Source of the DNA: JAVJSF01 sp040219555
GTDB taxonomy: Bacteria; Actinomycetota; Thermoleophilia; Miltoncostaeales; Miltoncostaeaceae
DNA length: 64,000 nt
Reading direction: 5' to 3'
Assembly: GCA_040219555.1 (NCBI GenBank)
Contig: JAVJSF010000006.1
Coordinates: 1-64,000, forward strand
Part shown: positions 7,657 to 16,049 of the stretch, piece by piece
How the letters are laid out: each line of letters begins with the position of its first letter
Numbering within the stretch: the stretch's first letter is position 1
Position numbers and translations under genes: made by a program
The notes under the pieces: model-generated
Databases searched by the model: none
What the model was told of the DNA's origin: nothing
The model's input: only the letters and a program-made list of their open reading frames with translations

Positions 7657-8495
7657 CCGACGCGGGCTGGGCGGCCATCGACGGCCGCACGCGGGTGACG
7701 GGCATCATCGGCTGGCCGGTCGAGCACTCGCTCTCGCCGGCGATGCACAACGCGGCGTTCCGGGAACTGGGACTCGACTGGCGCTACGTGGCGTTCCCGG
7801 TGCACCCGGACCGCGTGCCGGAGGCCATCGCCGGGCTGGCGGCGGCCGGCGTGGCCGGGCTCAACGTCACGATCCCCCACAAGAGGGCCGTGATCGAGTG
7901 CTGCAGCCAGGCCTCGGACGCGGTGCGCGCCATCGGCGCGGCCAACACCCTGGTGCCCGACGGGGCCGGCGGCTTCGCCTGCGACAACACCGACGCCGCC
8001 GGGTTCGTGCGGGCGCTGGATGAGCAGGCCCCGGTGGACCTGGACGGGCGGGATGTGCTGCTGCTGGGCGCCGGCGGCGCGGCCCGGGCGCTGGCTTTCG
8101 TGCTGCGCCGGCGCGGCGCGCGCATCGTGGTGAGCAACCGCACCCCGGGCCGCGCCGGCGAGGTCGGGGCGGACGCCGAGGTGCCCTGGGAGGGGCCCGA
8201 GCGCGAGGCGGCCATCGCCGGCGCGGCCCTGGTGGTGAACGCCACCTCCCTCGGGCTGCACGGCGACGCCATCCCGCCCGAGTTGCCCCTTGCGGGACTG
8301 GGAGCGGGGCACGTGGTGGCCGACATCGTCTACCGCCCCGGGGGCACCCCGTGGCTGGCGGCCGTCGCCGGCACGGGGGCGCGGACCGTGGACGGCCTGG
8401 GCATGCTGCTGCACCAGGGGGCGGCGGCCTTCGCGCAATGGACCGGCCAGGAGCCGCCGGTGGAGGTCATGCGCAGGGCGCTCGGCAGCAGGTAG
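7653..8495 (+). CDS. aroE: Shikimate dehydrogenase
   Basis: Reduces 3-dehydroshikimate to shikimate with NADPH. 280 residues. The substrate site shows GWPVEHSLSPAMHN and NVTIPHK (catalytic Lys), then CDNTDAAGF (catalytic Asp), the nucleotide loop LLGAGGAARAL, and the C-terminal GLGMLLHQGAAAF. The GTG start at 7653 overlaps the mltG stop by 4 bases. The other shikimate genes (aroC, aroK, aroB, aroQ) lie 39 kb downstream. Confidence 0.95.
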   Translation: MTDAGWAAIDGRTRVTGIIGWPVEHSLSPAMHNAAFRELGLDWRYVAFPVHPDRVPEAIAGLAAAGVAGLNVTIPHKRAVIECCSQASDAVRAIGAANTLVPDGAGGFACDNTDAAGFVRALDEQAPVDLDGRDVLLLGAGGAARALAFVLRRRGARIVVSNRTPGRAGEVGADAEVPWEGPEREAAIAGAALVVNATSLGLHGDAIPPELPLAGLGAGHVVADIVYRPGGTPWLAAVAGTGARTVDGLGMLLHQGAAAFAQWTGQEPPVEVMRRALGSR

Positions 8496-8541
8496 GCCTC
8501 CGGCGGGGCGTCAGATGGGGGGTGGGAGCGTGCTCGCACTC

Positions 8542-8569
8542 TCAAGCGGGCGGCTCGTGCGGTCGATGG
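8542..8569 (+). promoter_or_regulatory. FliA/WhiG-like promoter candidate for pilT
   Basis: TCAA (8542-8545), a 16-base spacer and GTCGATGG (8562-8569) resemble the motility-sigma pattern TAAA-N15/16-GCCGATAA. It ends 7 bases before the pilT GTG. The match is imperfect (TCAA for TAAA), so this is suggestive only. Confidence 0.3.
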
Positions 8570-8576
8570 CCTCCAC

Positions 8577-9698
8577 GTGAGCACCATCGACTTCGCCGAA
8601 CTGGTCACCAACGTGATCAGCGCCGGCGCCAGTGACCTGCACGTCGCCGTCGGTGCGCCGCCGGTGATGCGTGTCAACGGGGAGTTGCTGGCGGTCGGCG
8701 AGCGCCCGCTCACCTCCCAGCAGACCCGCGACCTGGTCTACGGGCTGCTCAACGAGGGGCAGCGCCGCCGGCTGGAGGAGGACCTGGAGCTGGACCTGGC
8801 CTACTCGGTCCCGGGCCGGGCCCGCTTCCGCGTGAACGTCTACCACCAGCGCGGATGCCTGGGCGCCGCGTTCCGGGTGGTGCCGTCCATCCTGAAGGCT
8901 CTGGACGATCTGGGCGTTCCGCCGACCCTCCACGAGTGGGCCCAGGCGCCGCGCGGTCTGGTGCTCGTGACCGGCCCCACGGGCTCGGGCAAGTCCACGA
9001 CCCTCGCGGCCCTGATCAACGAGATCAACGAGCGCCGGCGCTGTCACATCGTGACCGTCGAGGACCCGATCGAGTTCCTGCACGCGCACCGCAGCTCCCT
9101 GATCAATCAGCGCGAGGTGGGCGGTGACACCCACTCCTTCGCCAACGCGCTGCGGAGCGCGCTCCGTCAGGACCCGGACGTGATCCTGGTAGGCGAGATG
9201 CGCGACCTCGAGACGATCCGCATCGCCCTCACCGCGGCCGAGACCGGCCACCTGGTGCTGGCGACGCTACACACCTCCGACGCGCCCCAGACCATCGACC
9301 GCGTCATCGACGTCTTCCCGCCCCACCAGCAGGACCAGGTGCGCGTGATGCTGGCCGCCGCCCTTCAGGGCGTGTGCTGCCAGCAGCTGCTTCCCACCGT
9401 GGCGCGCGGGCGCACGATCGCCTGCGAGGTGATGGTGCCCACGCCGGCGGTGCGCAACCTGATCCGCGAGGGCAAGACCCACCAGATCCACTCGATGATC
9501 CAGACCGGCGCCGCGCACGGCATGGTGTCGATGGACGCCTCGCTGGCCTCGCTTGTGCGGCGCGGTGCGATCACCCGCGAGACCGCGCTGGAGCGGGCCG
9601 GCAACGCGCAGGAGCTGCGCGGGCTGCTGGAGGCCGTGGGCGGGGGACCGCCCGCCGGGGCCGCGCCCGCGGGCCGCCGGCACGGACGCGCCGCGTGA
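8577..9698 (+). CDS. pilT: Type IV pilus retraction ATPase PilT
   Basis: Hexameric cytoplasmic ATPase that depolymerises the pilus and powers retraction. 373 residues: N-terminal domain (GASDLHVAVGAPPVMRVNGE, the PilT signature), Walker A GPTGSGKST at about 133-141, the Asp box VEDPIEF, Walker B DPDVILVGEMRD, the His box HLVLATLHT, and the PilT-type C-terminal AVRNLIREGKTHQI. That C-terminal motif distinguishes it from PilB, which I do not find in the window. Start is GTG 8577, 81 bases after aroE. The pilC start overlaps its stop. Confidence 0.93.
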   Translation: MSTIDFAELVTNVISAGASDLHVAVGAPPVMRVNGELLAVGERPLTSQQTRDLVYGLLNEGQRRRLEEDLELDLAYSVPGRARFRVNVYHQRGCLGAAFRVVPSILKALDDLGVPPTLHEWAQAPRGLVLVTGPTGSGKSTTLAALINEINERRRCHIVTVEDPIEFLHAHRSSLINQREVGGDTHSFANALRSALRQDPDVILVGEMRDLETIRIALTAAETGHLVLATLHTSDAPQTIDRVIDVFPPHQQDQVRVMLAAALQGVCCQQLLPTVARGRTIACEVMVPTPAVRNLIREGKTHQIHSMIQTGAAHGMVSMDASLASLVRRGAITRETALERAGNAQELRGLLEAVGGGPPAGAAPAGRRHGRAA

Positions 9699-10912
9699 GC
9701 ACCACCTTCGTCTACCGGGCGCGTTCCCAGGACGGCAACTTCCGCACCGGGGAGATGACCGGGGAGAGCAAGGCCGCCGTGGCCGCCCAGCTGCGGCTGG
9801 CCGGCCTCACCGTGACCGACGTGGATGCCAAGTCCTCGCGCGTCTCGCTGCAGGAACGGCTGGAGAACATGCAGGGCGTGCCGGCGCGCGACATCACGGT
9901 GATGGCGCGCCAGCTGGCCACGATGATCGCCAGCGGCCTGTCGCTGGTGCGCGCGCTGCACGTACTGTCCGAGCAGTGCGAGAACAACCTGCTGCGCCGC
10001 GCCGTCAACTCGGTGCGCGAGGACGTCACCGCGGGACTCGCCTTCTCCCAGGCGCTCGCCAAGCACCCCAAGGTCTTCAACGAGCTGTTCGTGTCGATGG
10101 TGAGCGCCGGCGAGACCGGCGGCAACCTGGACGAGGTGCTCGAGCGGGTCGCGGTCCAGCTCGAGAAGGACGACAACCTGCGCCGGACCGTCCGGGCGGC
10201 GATGGTGTACCCGACGGTGATCGCCGGGCTGGCCGTCATGGTGCTGGTGGGGATGGTCCTGTTCATCATCCCGGTGTTCGCGACCATGTACTCGGATCTG
10301 GGCGGCGAGCTTCCCGGTCTGACCCAGTTCATGATCGACCTCTCCGGCGCGATGCGCTCGTACTGGTACCTGTTCCTGGCGACCCCGATGGCCATCGCGT
10401 GGCTGTTCGTGCGCTGGAAGCGCTCACGCGCCGGCCAGAAGACCTGGGACCGCGCCAAGCTGCGGATGCCCTTCAAGATCGGCGGGATCGTCCGCAAGAT
10501 CGCCATCGCCCGCTTCTCGCGCACCCTGGGGACGCTGACGGCGTCCGGAGTGCCCATCCTGCTGGCGCTGAAGATCACCGCCAGGACCGCCGGCAACCGG
10601 GTGATCTCGGACCCGATGGACGGGGTGGTGGAGCGCGTGAAGGAGGGCCAGCCGCTGGCGCTGCCCCTGGCCGCCACGGGCGTGTTCCCGCCGATGGTGA
10701 CCCACATGCTCGCCGTGGGCGAGGAGACCGGGGCGCTGGACGCCATGCTCCACAAGCTGGCGGACTTCTACGACGACGAGGTCGCCGCCCAGCTGAAGGC
10801 GCTCACCTCGCTGATCGAGCCCCTCATGATGATGGTGGTGGGAGCGATCGTGGGCGTGGTCGTGATCTCCCTGTACCTGCCGATGTTCGGGATCTTCGAA
10901 CTGGTGCAGTAG
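9695..10912 (+). CDS. pilC: Type IV pilus inner-membrane platform protein PilC
   Basis: 405 residues, the normal length for PilC/GspF. Two repeated T2SSF cytoplasmic domains begin with VMARQLATMIASGLSLVRAL and FSRTLGTLTASGVPILLALK, each followed by SAGETGGNLDEVLER- or AVGEETGALDAML-type motifs. Three membrane helices lie at about 175-195, 225-245 and the C-terminus. PilC couples the ATPase to pilin insertion and extraction. The GTG start overlaps pilT by 4 bases. It is the last gene before a strand switch. Confidence 0.95.
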   Translation: MSTTFVYRARSQDGNFRTGEMTGESKAAVAAQLRLAGLTVTDVDAKSSRVSLQERLENMQGVPARDITVMARQLATMIASGLSLVRALHVLSEQCENNLLRRAVNSVREDVTAGLAFSQALAKHPKVFNELFVSMVSAGETGGNLDEVLERVAVQLEKDDNLRRTVRAAMVYPTVIAGLAVMVLVGMVLFIIPVFATMYSDLGGELPGLTQFMIDLSGAMRSYWYLFLATPMAIAWLFVRWKRSRAGQKTWDRAKLRMPFKIGGIVRKIAIARFSRTLGTLTASGVPILLALKITARTAGNRVISDPMDGVVERVKEGQPLALPLAATGVFPPMVTHMLAVGEETGALDAMLHKLADFYDDEVAAQLKALTSLIEPLMMMVVGAIVGVVVISLYLPMFGIFELVQ

Positions 10913-10944
10913 CCGGCCGGCCGGCCGGCGACGGGCCGCGGCCC
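10913..10944. terminator. (CCGG)4 palindrome plus hairpin between pilC and toxin gene
   Basis: Directly after the pilC stop comes CCGG repeated four times (10913-10928, fully self-complementary), then GGGCCGCGGCCC (10933-10944). The next base starts the reverse-strand toxin stop codon. This compact dyad probably serves both convergent genes. Confidence 0.45.
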
Positions 10945-11523
10945 TCAGGTGCCCGTCAGCGCGAGCAGCGGCTCCGGGGTCCAGTCCGGCCACCGGGCGA
11001 GGCCGGTCGCGACGCCGGCCGTGAGCCGGGCGACGATCCGCGGCCCGTCGTGGTGGGAGCCGTCGTAGAACAGCGTGGTGTCCGCGAGCGCCGCGGCCGG
11101 GACCACGTTGGAACACAGGCGCCGATGCCGCCGGCGGACCTTGTGCTCGGGTACCGCGTGGCCGCCGGCGCGCACGCGGTAGGCCACCCGCAGGACCGCG
11201 AGCTCCTCCGGGACCATCAGCACGTGCATGACGACGGTGTAGCCGGTGCCGGCGGCGTCGCGCACCAGTTGCAGTTTCGATGGGTGGGAGAAGACCGTCT
11301 CGGCGATGAAGGAGCGTCGCGCGCCGATGAGCGCTTCCCGGGTCGCCGCCGCGATGCGCGATGCCTCGTACCCGTGGGCCGCCGGCTCGTCGGGCCAGCG
11401 GATCCGGGCGATCTCGTCGGCGTTGACGAAGGCCGCCTCGCGGAGCAGCGGGGCGAGTATGTGCCTGACGAAGGTGGTCTTGCCGGATCCGTTGGGACCT
11501 ACGACCAGGTCAAGCCGATGCAA
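10945..11523 (-). CDS. Zeta-toxin-like ATPase/kinase of a TA pair
   Basis: 192 residues with a P-loop GPNGSGKTT near the N-terminus, NADEIA shortly after (the position of the catalytic Asp in zeta toxins) and SFIAETVFSHPSKLQL, matching the zeta-toxin/AAA kinase family. Zeta toxins phosphorylate UDP-N-acetylglucosamine and block wall synthesis; whether this one does is inferred. Its ATG at 11523 lies inside the upstream antitoxin gene (14-base overlap), the usual coupling in toxin-antitoxin operons. The basic region HKVRRRHRRL could bind nucleotide phosphate. Confidence 0.82.
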   Translation of the reverse strand: MHRLDLVVGPNGSGKTTFVRHILAPLLREAAFVNADEIARIRWPDEPAAHGYEASRIAAATREALIGARRSFIAETVFSHPSKLQLVRDAAGTGYTVVMHVLMVPEELAVLRVAYRVRAGGHAVPEHKVRRRHRRLCSNVVPAAALADTTLFYDGSHHDGPRIVARLTAGVATGLARWPDWTPEPLLALTGT

Positions 11524-11896
11524 GCGGCCCGCTGGTCCCGTCGGGCCGGTGTTCCATCAGCTCGCCGCTGTCGCTGAGGGACACGGTCGCGACCCCGGCG
11601 GCGTTCAGCACGGCCCCCAGGCTCGTCGCGCGCAGGCTCTCCTCGATGCGGGCCTGCACCTCGGCGTTGAAGGTCGTCGCCTCCTCCTCCGAGAGCTCCG
11701 CGAGTGGCAGATCGCCCGAGAGCGCCTCTTCGACCCGCCTGCGCGCGGCGGTCTGCTGGGCGCACACCGCCCGGCCCACGCGCGCCCAGTGATCGATCTG
11801 CTGCTTGGCCGAGCGGCTCTCGCGGGCGCCCTCCACGATGGCGCTGTCCAGCAGGTCGGCGGCCACCCTGGTGGGCCTGTCTGCGGCTGTGGACAT
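11510..11896 (-). CDS. ParD-like antitoxin
   Basis: 128 residues. The N-terminal part (about residues 10-50) carries SRSAKQQIDHWARVGRAV, the signature of the ParD_like antitoxin family, a ribbon-helix-helix type DNA-binding domain. The acidic, flexible C-terminus (LSEEEATTFNAEVQARIEES) would wrap the toxin. Well-placed GGAGGA precedes the ATG. The promoter overlaps a perfect GTAGCA-N3-TGCTAC dyad, consistent with autorepression. It precedes and overlaps the zeta-like toxin gene. Confidence 0.8.
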   Translation of the reverse strand: MSTAADRPTRVAADLLDSAIVEGARESRSAKQQIDHWARVGRAVCAQQTAARRRVEEALSGDLPLAELSEEEATTFNAEVQARIEESLRATSLGAVLNAAGVATVSLSDSGELMEHRPDGTSGPLASA

Positions 11897-11926
11897 CTGG
11901 ATCCTCCGGTCGCGCTCCGTGTCAGA

Positions 11927-11944
11927 ACGTAGCAGAATGCTACG
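11927..11944 (-). promoter_or_regulatory. Promoter and operator dyad of the ParD-like/zeta operon
   Basis: Reading the minus strand, the -10-like box TACGTT occupies 11932-11927 and overlaps the perfect inverted repeat GTAGCA-N3-TGCTAC (11930-11944). The antitoxin SD and ATG follow about 30 bases on. An operator overlapping the -10 box is the normal arrangement for an autoregulated TA operon. Confidence 0.5.
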
Positions 11945-11969
11945 CCCCGCATCGCCGCCGCACCGCCGT

Positions 11970-12242
11970 TCAGGACCCGGGGGTGTCCCGTCGCTCGCGC
12001 CGCTCCAGCACGCCGGCCAGGTCGCGCTCGAACTCCGCCAGCGTGATCTCGCCGTCGCGGTAGCGCTGTCCCAGCAGGCGCTCCGCCTCCAGGTTGGCCA
12101 GGCGCTCGGCCTCGCCCCTGCCCAGGGTGCCGCGGCCGGCGCCGGCGCCGCCCAGGGCCGCGGCGAGCACGGCGCCGACGATGACGACGGCGACGACGAG
12201 GAGGACGAGGACGATGATCACGGCCTCTCCGAGGATACCCAT
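11970..12242 (-). CDS. SHOCT-domain small membrane protein
   Basis: 90 residues: an N-terminal membrane helix (EAVIIVLVLLVVAVVIVGAV) followed by a Gly/Ala linker and a C-terminal SHOCT motif (LLGQRYRDGEITLAEFERDL). SHOCT is a short oligomerisation-like motif of unknown role, often at the end of small membrane proteins. ATG 12242 is chosen because the helix begins right after it; longer frames upstream are Arg/Pro-rich and unlikely. Confidence 0.72.
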   Translation of the reverse strand: MGILGEAVIIVLVLLVVAVVIVGAVLAAALGGAGAGRGTLGRGEAERLANLEAERLLGQRYRDGEITLAEFERDLAGVLERRERRDTPGS

Positions 12243-12346
12243 GGAGGGTGATGTCACCGACGGGAAGGCGCGCGATGGTGCGCGCCATGCCCATTCCGGT
12301 CCCGGAGCAGCCTCAACGACGGGGCCTACCTGTCGATGTAAGGGCC

Positions 12347-14662
12347 ATGGCCGGCGACGCATCCGCACCAGTGGTCCCGCTGCCGATCGCGGTCGGCGCG
12401 CCGGCTCGCCCCTCGCCCCTGCACGCCCCCTTGCGCGGCCTGTGGCGCGCGATCCCCGCGCGCCTGCGCGGCCCGGCCCTGGGACTGGCCGTCGGGCTCG
12501 CCTACCTGGCGCTGGCGCAGTTCGTGATCTGGCTCAACGACCCGGTCAACGCCGGCGCCGGGCTCTGGCCCGCTGCCGGGCTCACGCTGGGCGCCCTGAT
12601 GCTGGTACCGGGGCGCCTGTGGCCGTGGGTGCTCGCCGGCGCCGCCGCCGCCGAGTTCGGCGGGGATCTCGCCCATGGCTACCCGCTGTGGGTGTCGGTG
12701 GGCTGGAGCGTGGCGAACACGGCGGAGCCACTGGTGGCCGCGCTGCTGCTGCGCCGCTTCGGCGACCGCTGGGGGGCCCTCACCCCGGCGCGGAACCTGA
12801 TCCTCTTCGGCGCTTTCGCGCTGGTGGCGGGGCCCGTCGTCGGCGCCACCATCGGCGCCCCGGCGACGGTCATGGGCATCGGTGGCAGCCTCTACGACGT
12901 GTGGCCGAAGTGGATGGTCGGGGACGCGCTGGGCGTCCTGGTGGTGGCGCCGGTGCTGTTGAGCCTTCGCGAGCGTCGTCCCCGCCGCGGCTGGCCGGAG
13001 GTGGCGGCGCTCGCCGCCGGCACGCTCGCGGTGGCGGTCATGGTGTTCGCGTGGCCCGCCGGCGGCATCACGCGGACGATGGCCTATCTGCTCATCCCGT
13101 TCTTCATGTGGGCAGCCCTCCGTCACGGCGTGCGCGGGACCGCGTGGCTGGCGCTGGCCGTCACGCTGATCGCCAACGCCTTCACGGCGACGGGGGAGGG
13201 CCCGTTCTTCCGGGCGGACGCGCCGTCGGAGCACGCCGTCACCCTGCTGCAGGTGTTCCTGGCCGTCACCGTGGCCAGCGCGCTGCTGGTTGCGGCGCTG
13301 GTCAGCGAGCTCAGCGACCGGCGCGATGTGGAGGCCGCGCTGCGCCACCGGGCCTCGCACGATGTGCTCACCGGCCTGCCCAACCGCTCGCTGCTGCCCG
13401 GCGTGCTGGAGCGCGCGCTGGCCGGCGGCGGGCCGGCCGTGGCGCTGCTGGTGTGCGACATCGACCACCTCAAGAGCGTGAACGACACCCTGGGTCACCG
13501 CGCCGGTGACGCCCTGTTGGCCACCGTCGCGGATCGGTTGCGCGCCGGGGTGCGCGAGGGAGACCTGGTGACGCGCATCAGCGGCGACGAGTTCGTGGTG
13601 GTGGTGCGCGGGGTCGAGGAGGACCGCCTCGAGGCCCTCTGCACCGATCTGATCGCCCGCGTCGCGCGGCCCGTGGCTCTCAGCGACAACGGCGAGGTGA
13701 CCCCCTCGCTGTCCATCGGTGCGGCCGTGGGCGCCCCGGGGCTGACCGCCGACGACCTCTTCACGGGCGCCGACACGGCCCTTTATGAGGCGAAGAAGCT
13801 CGGGCGGGGCAGGACGGTGCTGTTCGACGACTGTCTGCGCCGGCATGCGGCCGACCGCATCGCGCTTCAGGCGGATCTGCCCGGGGCCATCGCCTCCGGC
13901 CAGGTGCGCTGCGAGTTCCAGCCCGAGATCGAGCTGGCGACGGGCGCCCTGTTCGGGGTCGAGGCACTTGCGCGCTGGGACCACCCGACCCGTGGCCTCG
14001 TGATGCCCGGTTCGTTCGTGCCGCTCGCGGAGGTCACCGGCAACGCGGGACGCCTGTTCGAGACGGTCCTCGACCAGACCCTGCGGTCTCAGGGCGACTG
14101 GCTCGCGGCCACCGGCACCCGTCCGCAGGTGGCGGTGAACCTGTCGCCCCAGCAGCTCGCCGACCCCGGACTCCCCGCGGCCGTCGCCCGGGCGTTGGTG
14201 AGGGCCGGCGCGCCCGCCGAGAGTCTCTGGCTCGAGCTCACCGAGTCGGCGGCATCCGACGAGTCGGCCCCCGCGACCCTGCGGGCCCTGGCCGATCTCG
14301 GCGTCCACCTGGCCCTCGATGACTTCGGCACCGGATGGTCGTCCATGGCGCGACTCACGGACCACCCGTGGGAACTGGTCAAGCTCGACCGCTCGTTCAT
14401 CGCGCCGATCGCGCGCGACCACGGGGCGGTCCACGTGGTGCGCGCGATGATCGTGATGGCGCACGCGCTCGGGATCCGTGTGGTGGCCGAGGGGGTCGAG
14501 GACGCCGACCAGCTGGACATCCTTCGCGACCTCGGCTGCGACATCGCGCAGGGGTTCCTCTTCAGCCGGTCCCTCCGGGCGGATGACCTTCCGGCGTTGC
14601 TCGATGCCGGCGCCGACTGGTGCGGCCCCGGGGGCCCCCTCGTCGGACCACTCGCGGTCTGA
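12347..14662 (+). CDS. MASE1-GGDEF-EAL cyclic-di-GMP protein
   Basis: About 771 residues. An N-terminal MASE1-type sensor with about eight membrane helices (to roughly residue 325) is followed by a GGDEF domain and an EAL domain. The GGDEF site reads RISGDEF (about 410-416, first Gly replaced by Ser), with an RxxD inhibitory site (REGD) five residues upstream. The EAL domain keeps VEAL (E539), NLS, ELTES, DDFGTG, KLDRSF, VAEGVED and QGF, so phosphodiesterase activity is likely; cyclase activity is less certain. It probably adjusts c-di-GMP in response to a membrane signal and may influence the pili. ATG 12347 (after AAGGG) is preferred; ATG 12290 is an alternative. Confidence 0.9.
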   Translation: MAGDASAPVVPLPIAVGAPARPSPLHAPLRGLWRAIPARLRGPALGLAVGLAYLALAQFVIWLNDPVNAGAGLWPAAGLTLGALMLVPGRLWPWVLAGAAAAEFGGDLAHGYPLWVSVGWSVANTAEPLVAALLLRRFGDRWGALTPARNLILFGAFALVAGPVVGATIGAPATVMGIGGSLYDVWPKWMVGDALGVLVVAPVLLSLRERRPRRGWPEVAALAAGTLAVAVMVFAWPAGGITRTMAYLLIPFFMWAALRHGVRGTAWLALAVTLIANAFTATGEGPFFRADAPSEHAVTLLQVFLAVTVASALLVAALVSELSDRRDVEAALRHRASHDVLTGLPNRSLLPGVLERALAGGGPAVALLVCDIDHLKSVNDTLGHRAGDALLATVADRLRAGVREGDLVTRISGDEFVVVVRGVEEDRLEALCTDLIARVARPVALSDNGEVTPSLSIGAAVGAPGLTADDLFTGADTALYEAKKLGRGRTVLFDDCLRRHAADRIALQADLPGAIASGQVRCEFQPEIELATGALFGVEALARWDHPTRGLVMPGSFVPLAEVTGNAGRLFETVLDQTLRSQGDWLAATGTRPQVAVNLSPQQLADPGLPAAVARALVRAGAPAESLWLELTESAASDESAPATLRALADLGVHLALDDFGTGWSSMARLTDHPWELVKLDRSFIAPIARDHGAVHVVRAMIVMAHALGIRVVAEGVEDADQLDILRDLGCDIAQGFLFSRSLRADDLPALLDAGADWCGPGGPLVGPLAV

Positions 14663-14762
14663 GGCCGCCGGCCGCCGCCCACCGATGATTCCGCCCTGCG
14701 CGCCCCGTCGATAGCGTAGAAGGGGGCGGGAGGAGCCCGCGCCGATCTTCAGGGAGGCGCCG

Positions 14763-15329
14763 ATGGGCGAGCTGATCGTGTCCGAGTTCGTGACGCTGGA
14801 CGGGGTCATGGAGGCCCCCGGCGGCGAGCCGGGCCATCCCCACTCGGGCTGGGTGTTCCCGCACGTCAGCGAGGAGTGGGAGGCGGACAAGCACCGGGAG
14901 GTGGAGGAGGCGGGCTCCCTGCTGCTGGGCCGGGTCACCTACGACAGCCACGCTGGAGCGTGGCCGCAGATGGCGGGCCCGTTCGCCGATCGCATGAACA
15001 CGATGCGAAAGCGCGTGGTGTCCCGGACTCTGACCGAGCCGGAGTGGGCGAACACCGAGGTCATCGGGATGGACGCCATCGACGCGGTGGCCTCGTTCCG
15101 GCGCGAGCCGGACGAGCCGCCCATGATCGTCGTCGGCAGCCACAGCCTGGTGCAGCAACTCCTCGCGGCCGACCTGGTCGACCGGGTCCGCCTGACCGTG
15201 TTCCCGGTCGCGGTGGGAGGCGGTCTGCGGGTGTTCCCGGACGACGGCGTGCGGCGCGACTTCGCCCTCTCGGACACCACGCGCTACTCCAACGGGGTCA
15301 CGATGCTCGACCTGGTCCGCAGCCGCTGA
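14763..15329 (+). CDS. RibD C-terminal/dihydrofolate-reductase-like protein
   Basis: 188 residues of the RibD_C reductase family: an N-terminal strand LIVSEFVTLDGVMEAPG, LLLGRVTYDS, MIVVGSHSLVQQLLAADLVD and the C-terminal GGGLRVFPDDG. These are NAD(P)H-dependent reductases related to the RibD reductase and dihydrofolate reductase; the substrate is unknown for stand-alone members. A strong AGGGAGG site precedes ATG 14763 and a TAGCGT -10 box lies about 45 bases upstream (14712-14717). It looks like a single-gene unit. Confidence 0.85.
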   Translation: MGELIVSEFVTLDGVMEAPGGEPGHPHSGWVFPHVSEEWEADKHREVEEAGSLLLGRVTYDSHAGAWPQMAGPFADRMNTMRKRVVSRTLTEPEWANTEVIGMDAIDAVASFRREPDEPPMIVVGSHSLVQQLLAADLVDRVRLTVFPVAVGGGLRVFPDDGVRRDFALSDTTRYSNGVTMLDLVRSR

Positions 15330-15356
15330 GCTGACGGCGGCCCGCGGCCGAGCGCC

Positions 15357-16049
15357 TCAGGATGGGGCGCCGGCCGCCCCGGTCGGGTTCCGGTCGGCCG
15401 CGGCGCGACGCAGCGCCTCGGCGTACACCGCGGCGGGTTGCGCGCCCGAGATCCCGTAGCGGCCGTCGACCACCGCGAACGGCACCCCGCGCACGCCGAT
15501 CTGCGCGGCGCGGGCCAGATCGGCATCCACGGCGGCCTCGTGCGCGCCGCCCTCCAGGGCGGCCACCAGAGCATCGGCGTCCAGGCCGGCCTCGGCGCCC
15601 AGCGCCGCCAGGTCGCCGATGGTGCCGATGGTGGCCCGCTCGCAGTGCTGGGCCCGGAAGAGGCGCTCGACCAGCGCCGCCTGGTGGCCCTGATGCCGGG
15701 CCTCGTGCAGGGCGCGGTGGGCAAGGCGGGTGTCGGTGTGGCGGGCGCCGGACAGGTCGTAGCGCAGGCCCTCGCCCGCGGCGATGCCCTCGATGTGCGC
15801 CATCATCTGTTGCACCTGCTCGCGCCCGAGGCCCTTGGTGGCCATCAGGTGGTCGACCACCGGGCCGCCGTCGCCCGTCGGCGCGTCCGGCGAGAGCTGG
15901 AAGCTGCGCCAGACCACCTCAACGGGCGGAGGCGCCGGATCGTCGTCGCGGAGCTCCGCGATGCCGCCGGCCAGCCGCCGCGCGCCGATGTAGCACCACG
16001 GGCAGACCACGTCCGACCAGACCTCGACCGGGATGGGGTGGGTCGTCAT
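15357..16049 (-). CDS. DsbA-family (FrnE-like) dithiol oxidoreductase
   Basis: 230 residues with the thioredoxin fold of the FrnE/2-hydroxychromene isomerase group: active site CPWC at 16-19 (VWSDVVCPWCYIGARRL), helical insertion, then the cis-Pro loop GVRGVPFAVVDGRYGISGAQ. No signal peptide, so it acts in the cytoplasm, probably in thiol-disulfide exchange. Its ATG overlaps the hipA-like stop by 4 bases, so it is translationally coupled to the hipBA-like pair, an unusual partner. Confidence 0.88.
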   Translation of the reverse strand: MTTHPIPVEVWSDVVCPWCYIGARRLAGGIAELRDDDPAPPPVEVVWRSFQLSPDAPTGDGGPVVDHLMATKGLGREQVQQMMAHIEGIAAGEGLRYDLSGARHTDTRLAHRALHEARHQGHQAALVERLFRAQHCERATIGTIGDLAALGAEAGLDADALVAALEGGAHEAAVDADLARAAQIGVRGVPFAVVDGRYGISGAQPAAVYAEALRRAAADRNPTGAAGAPS

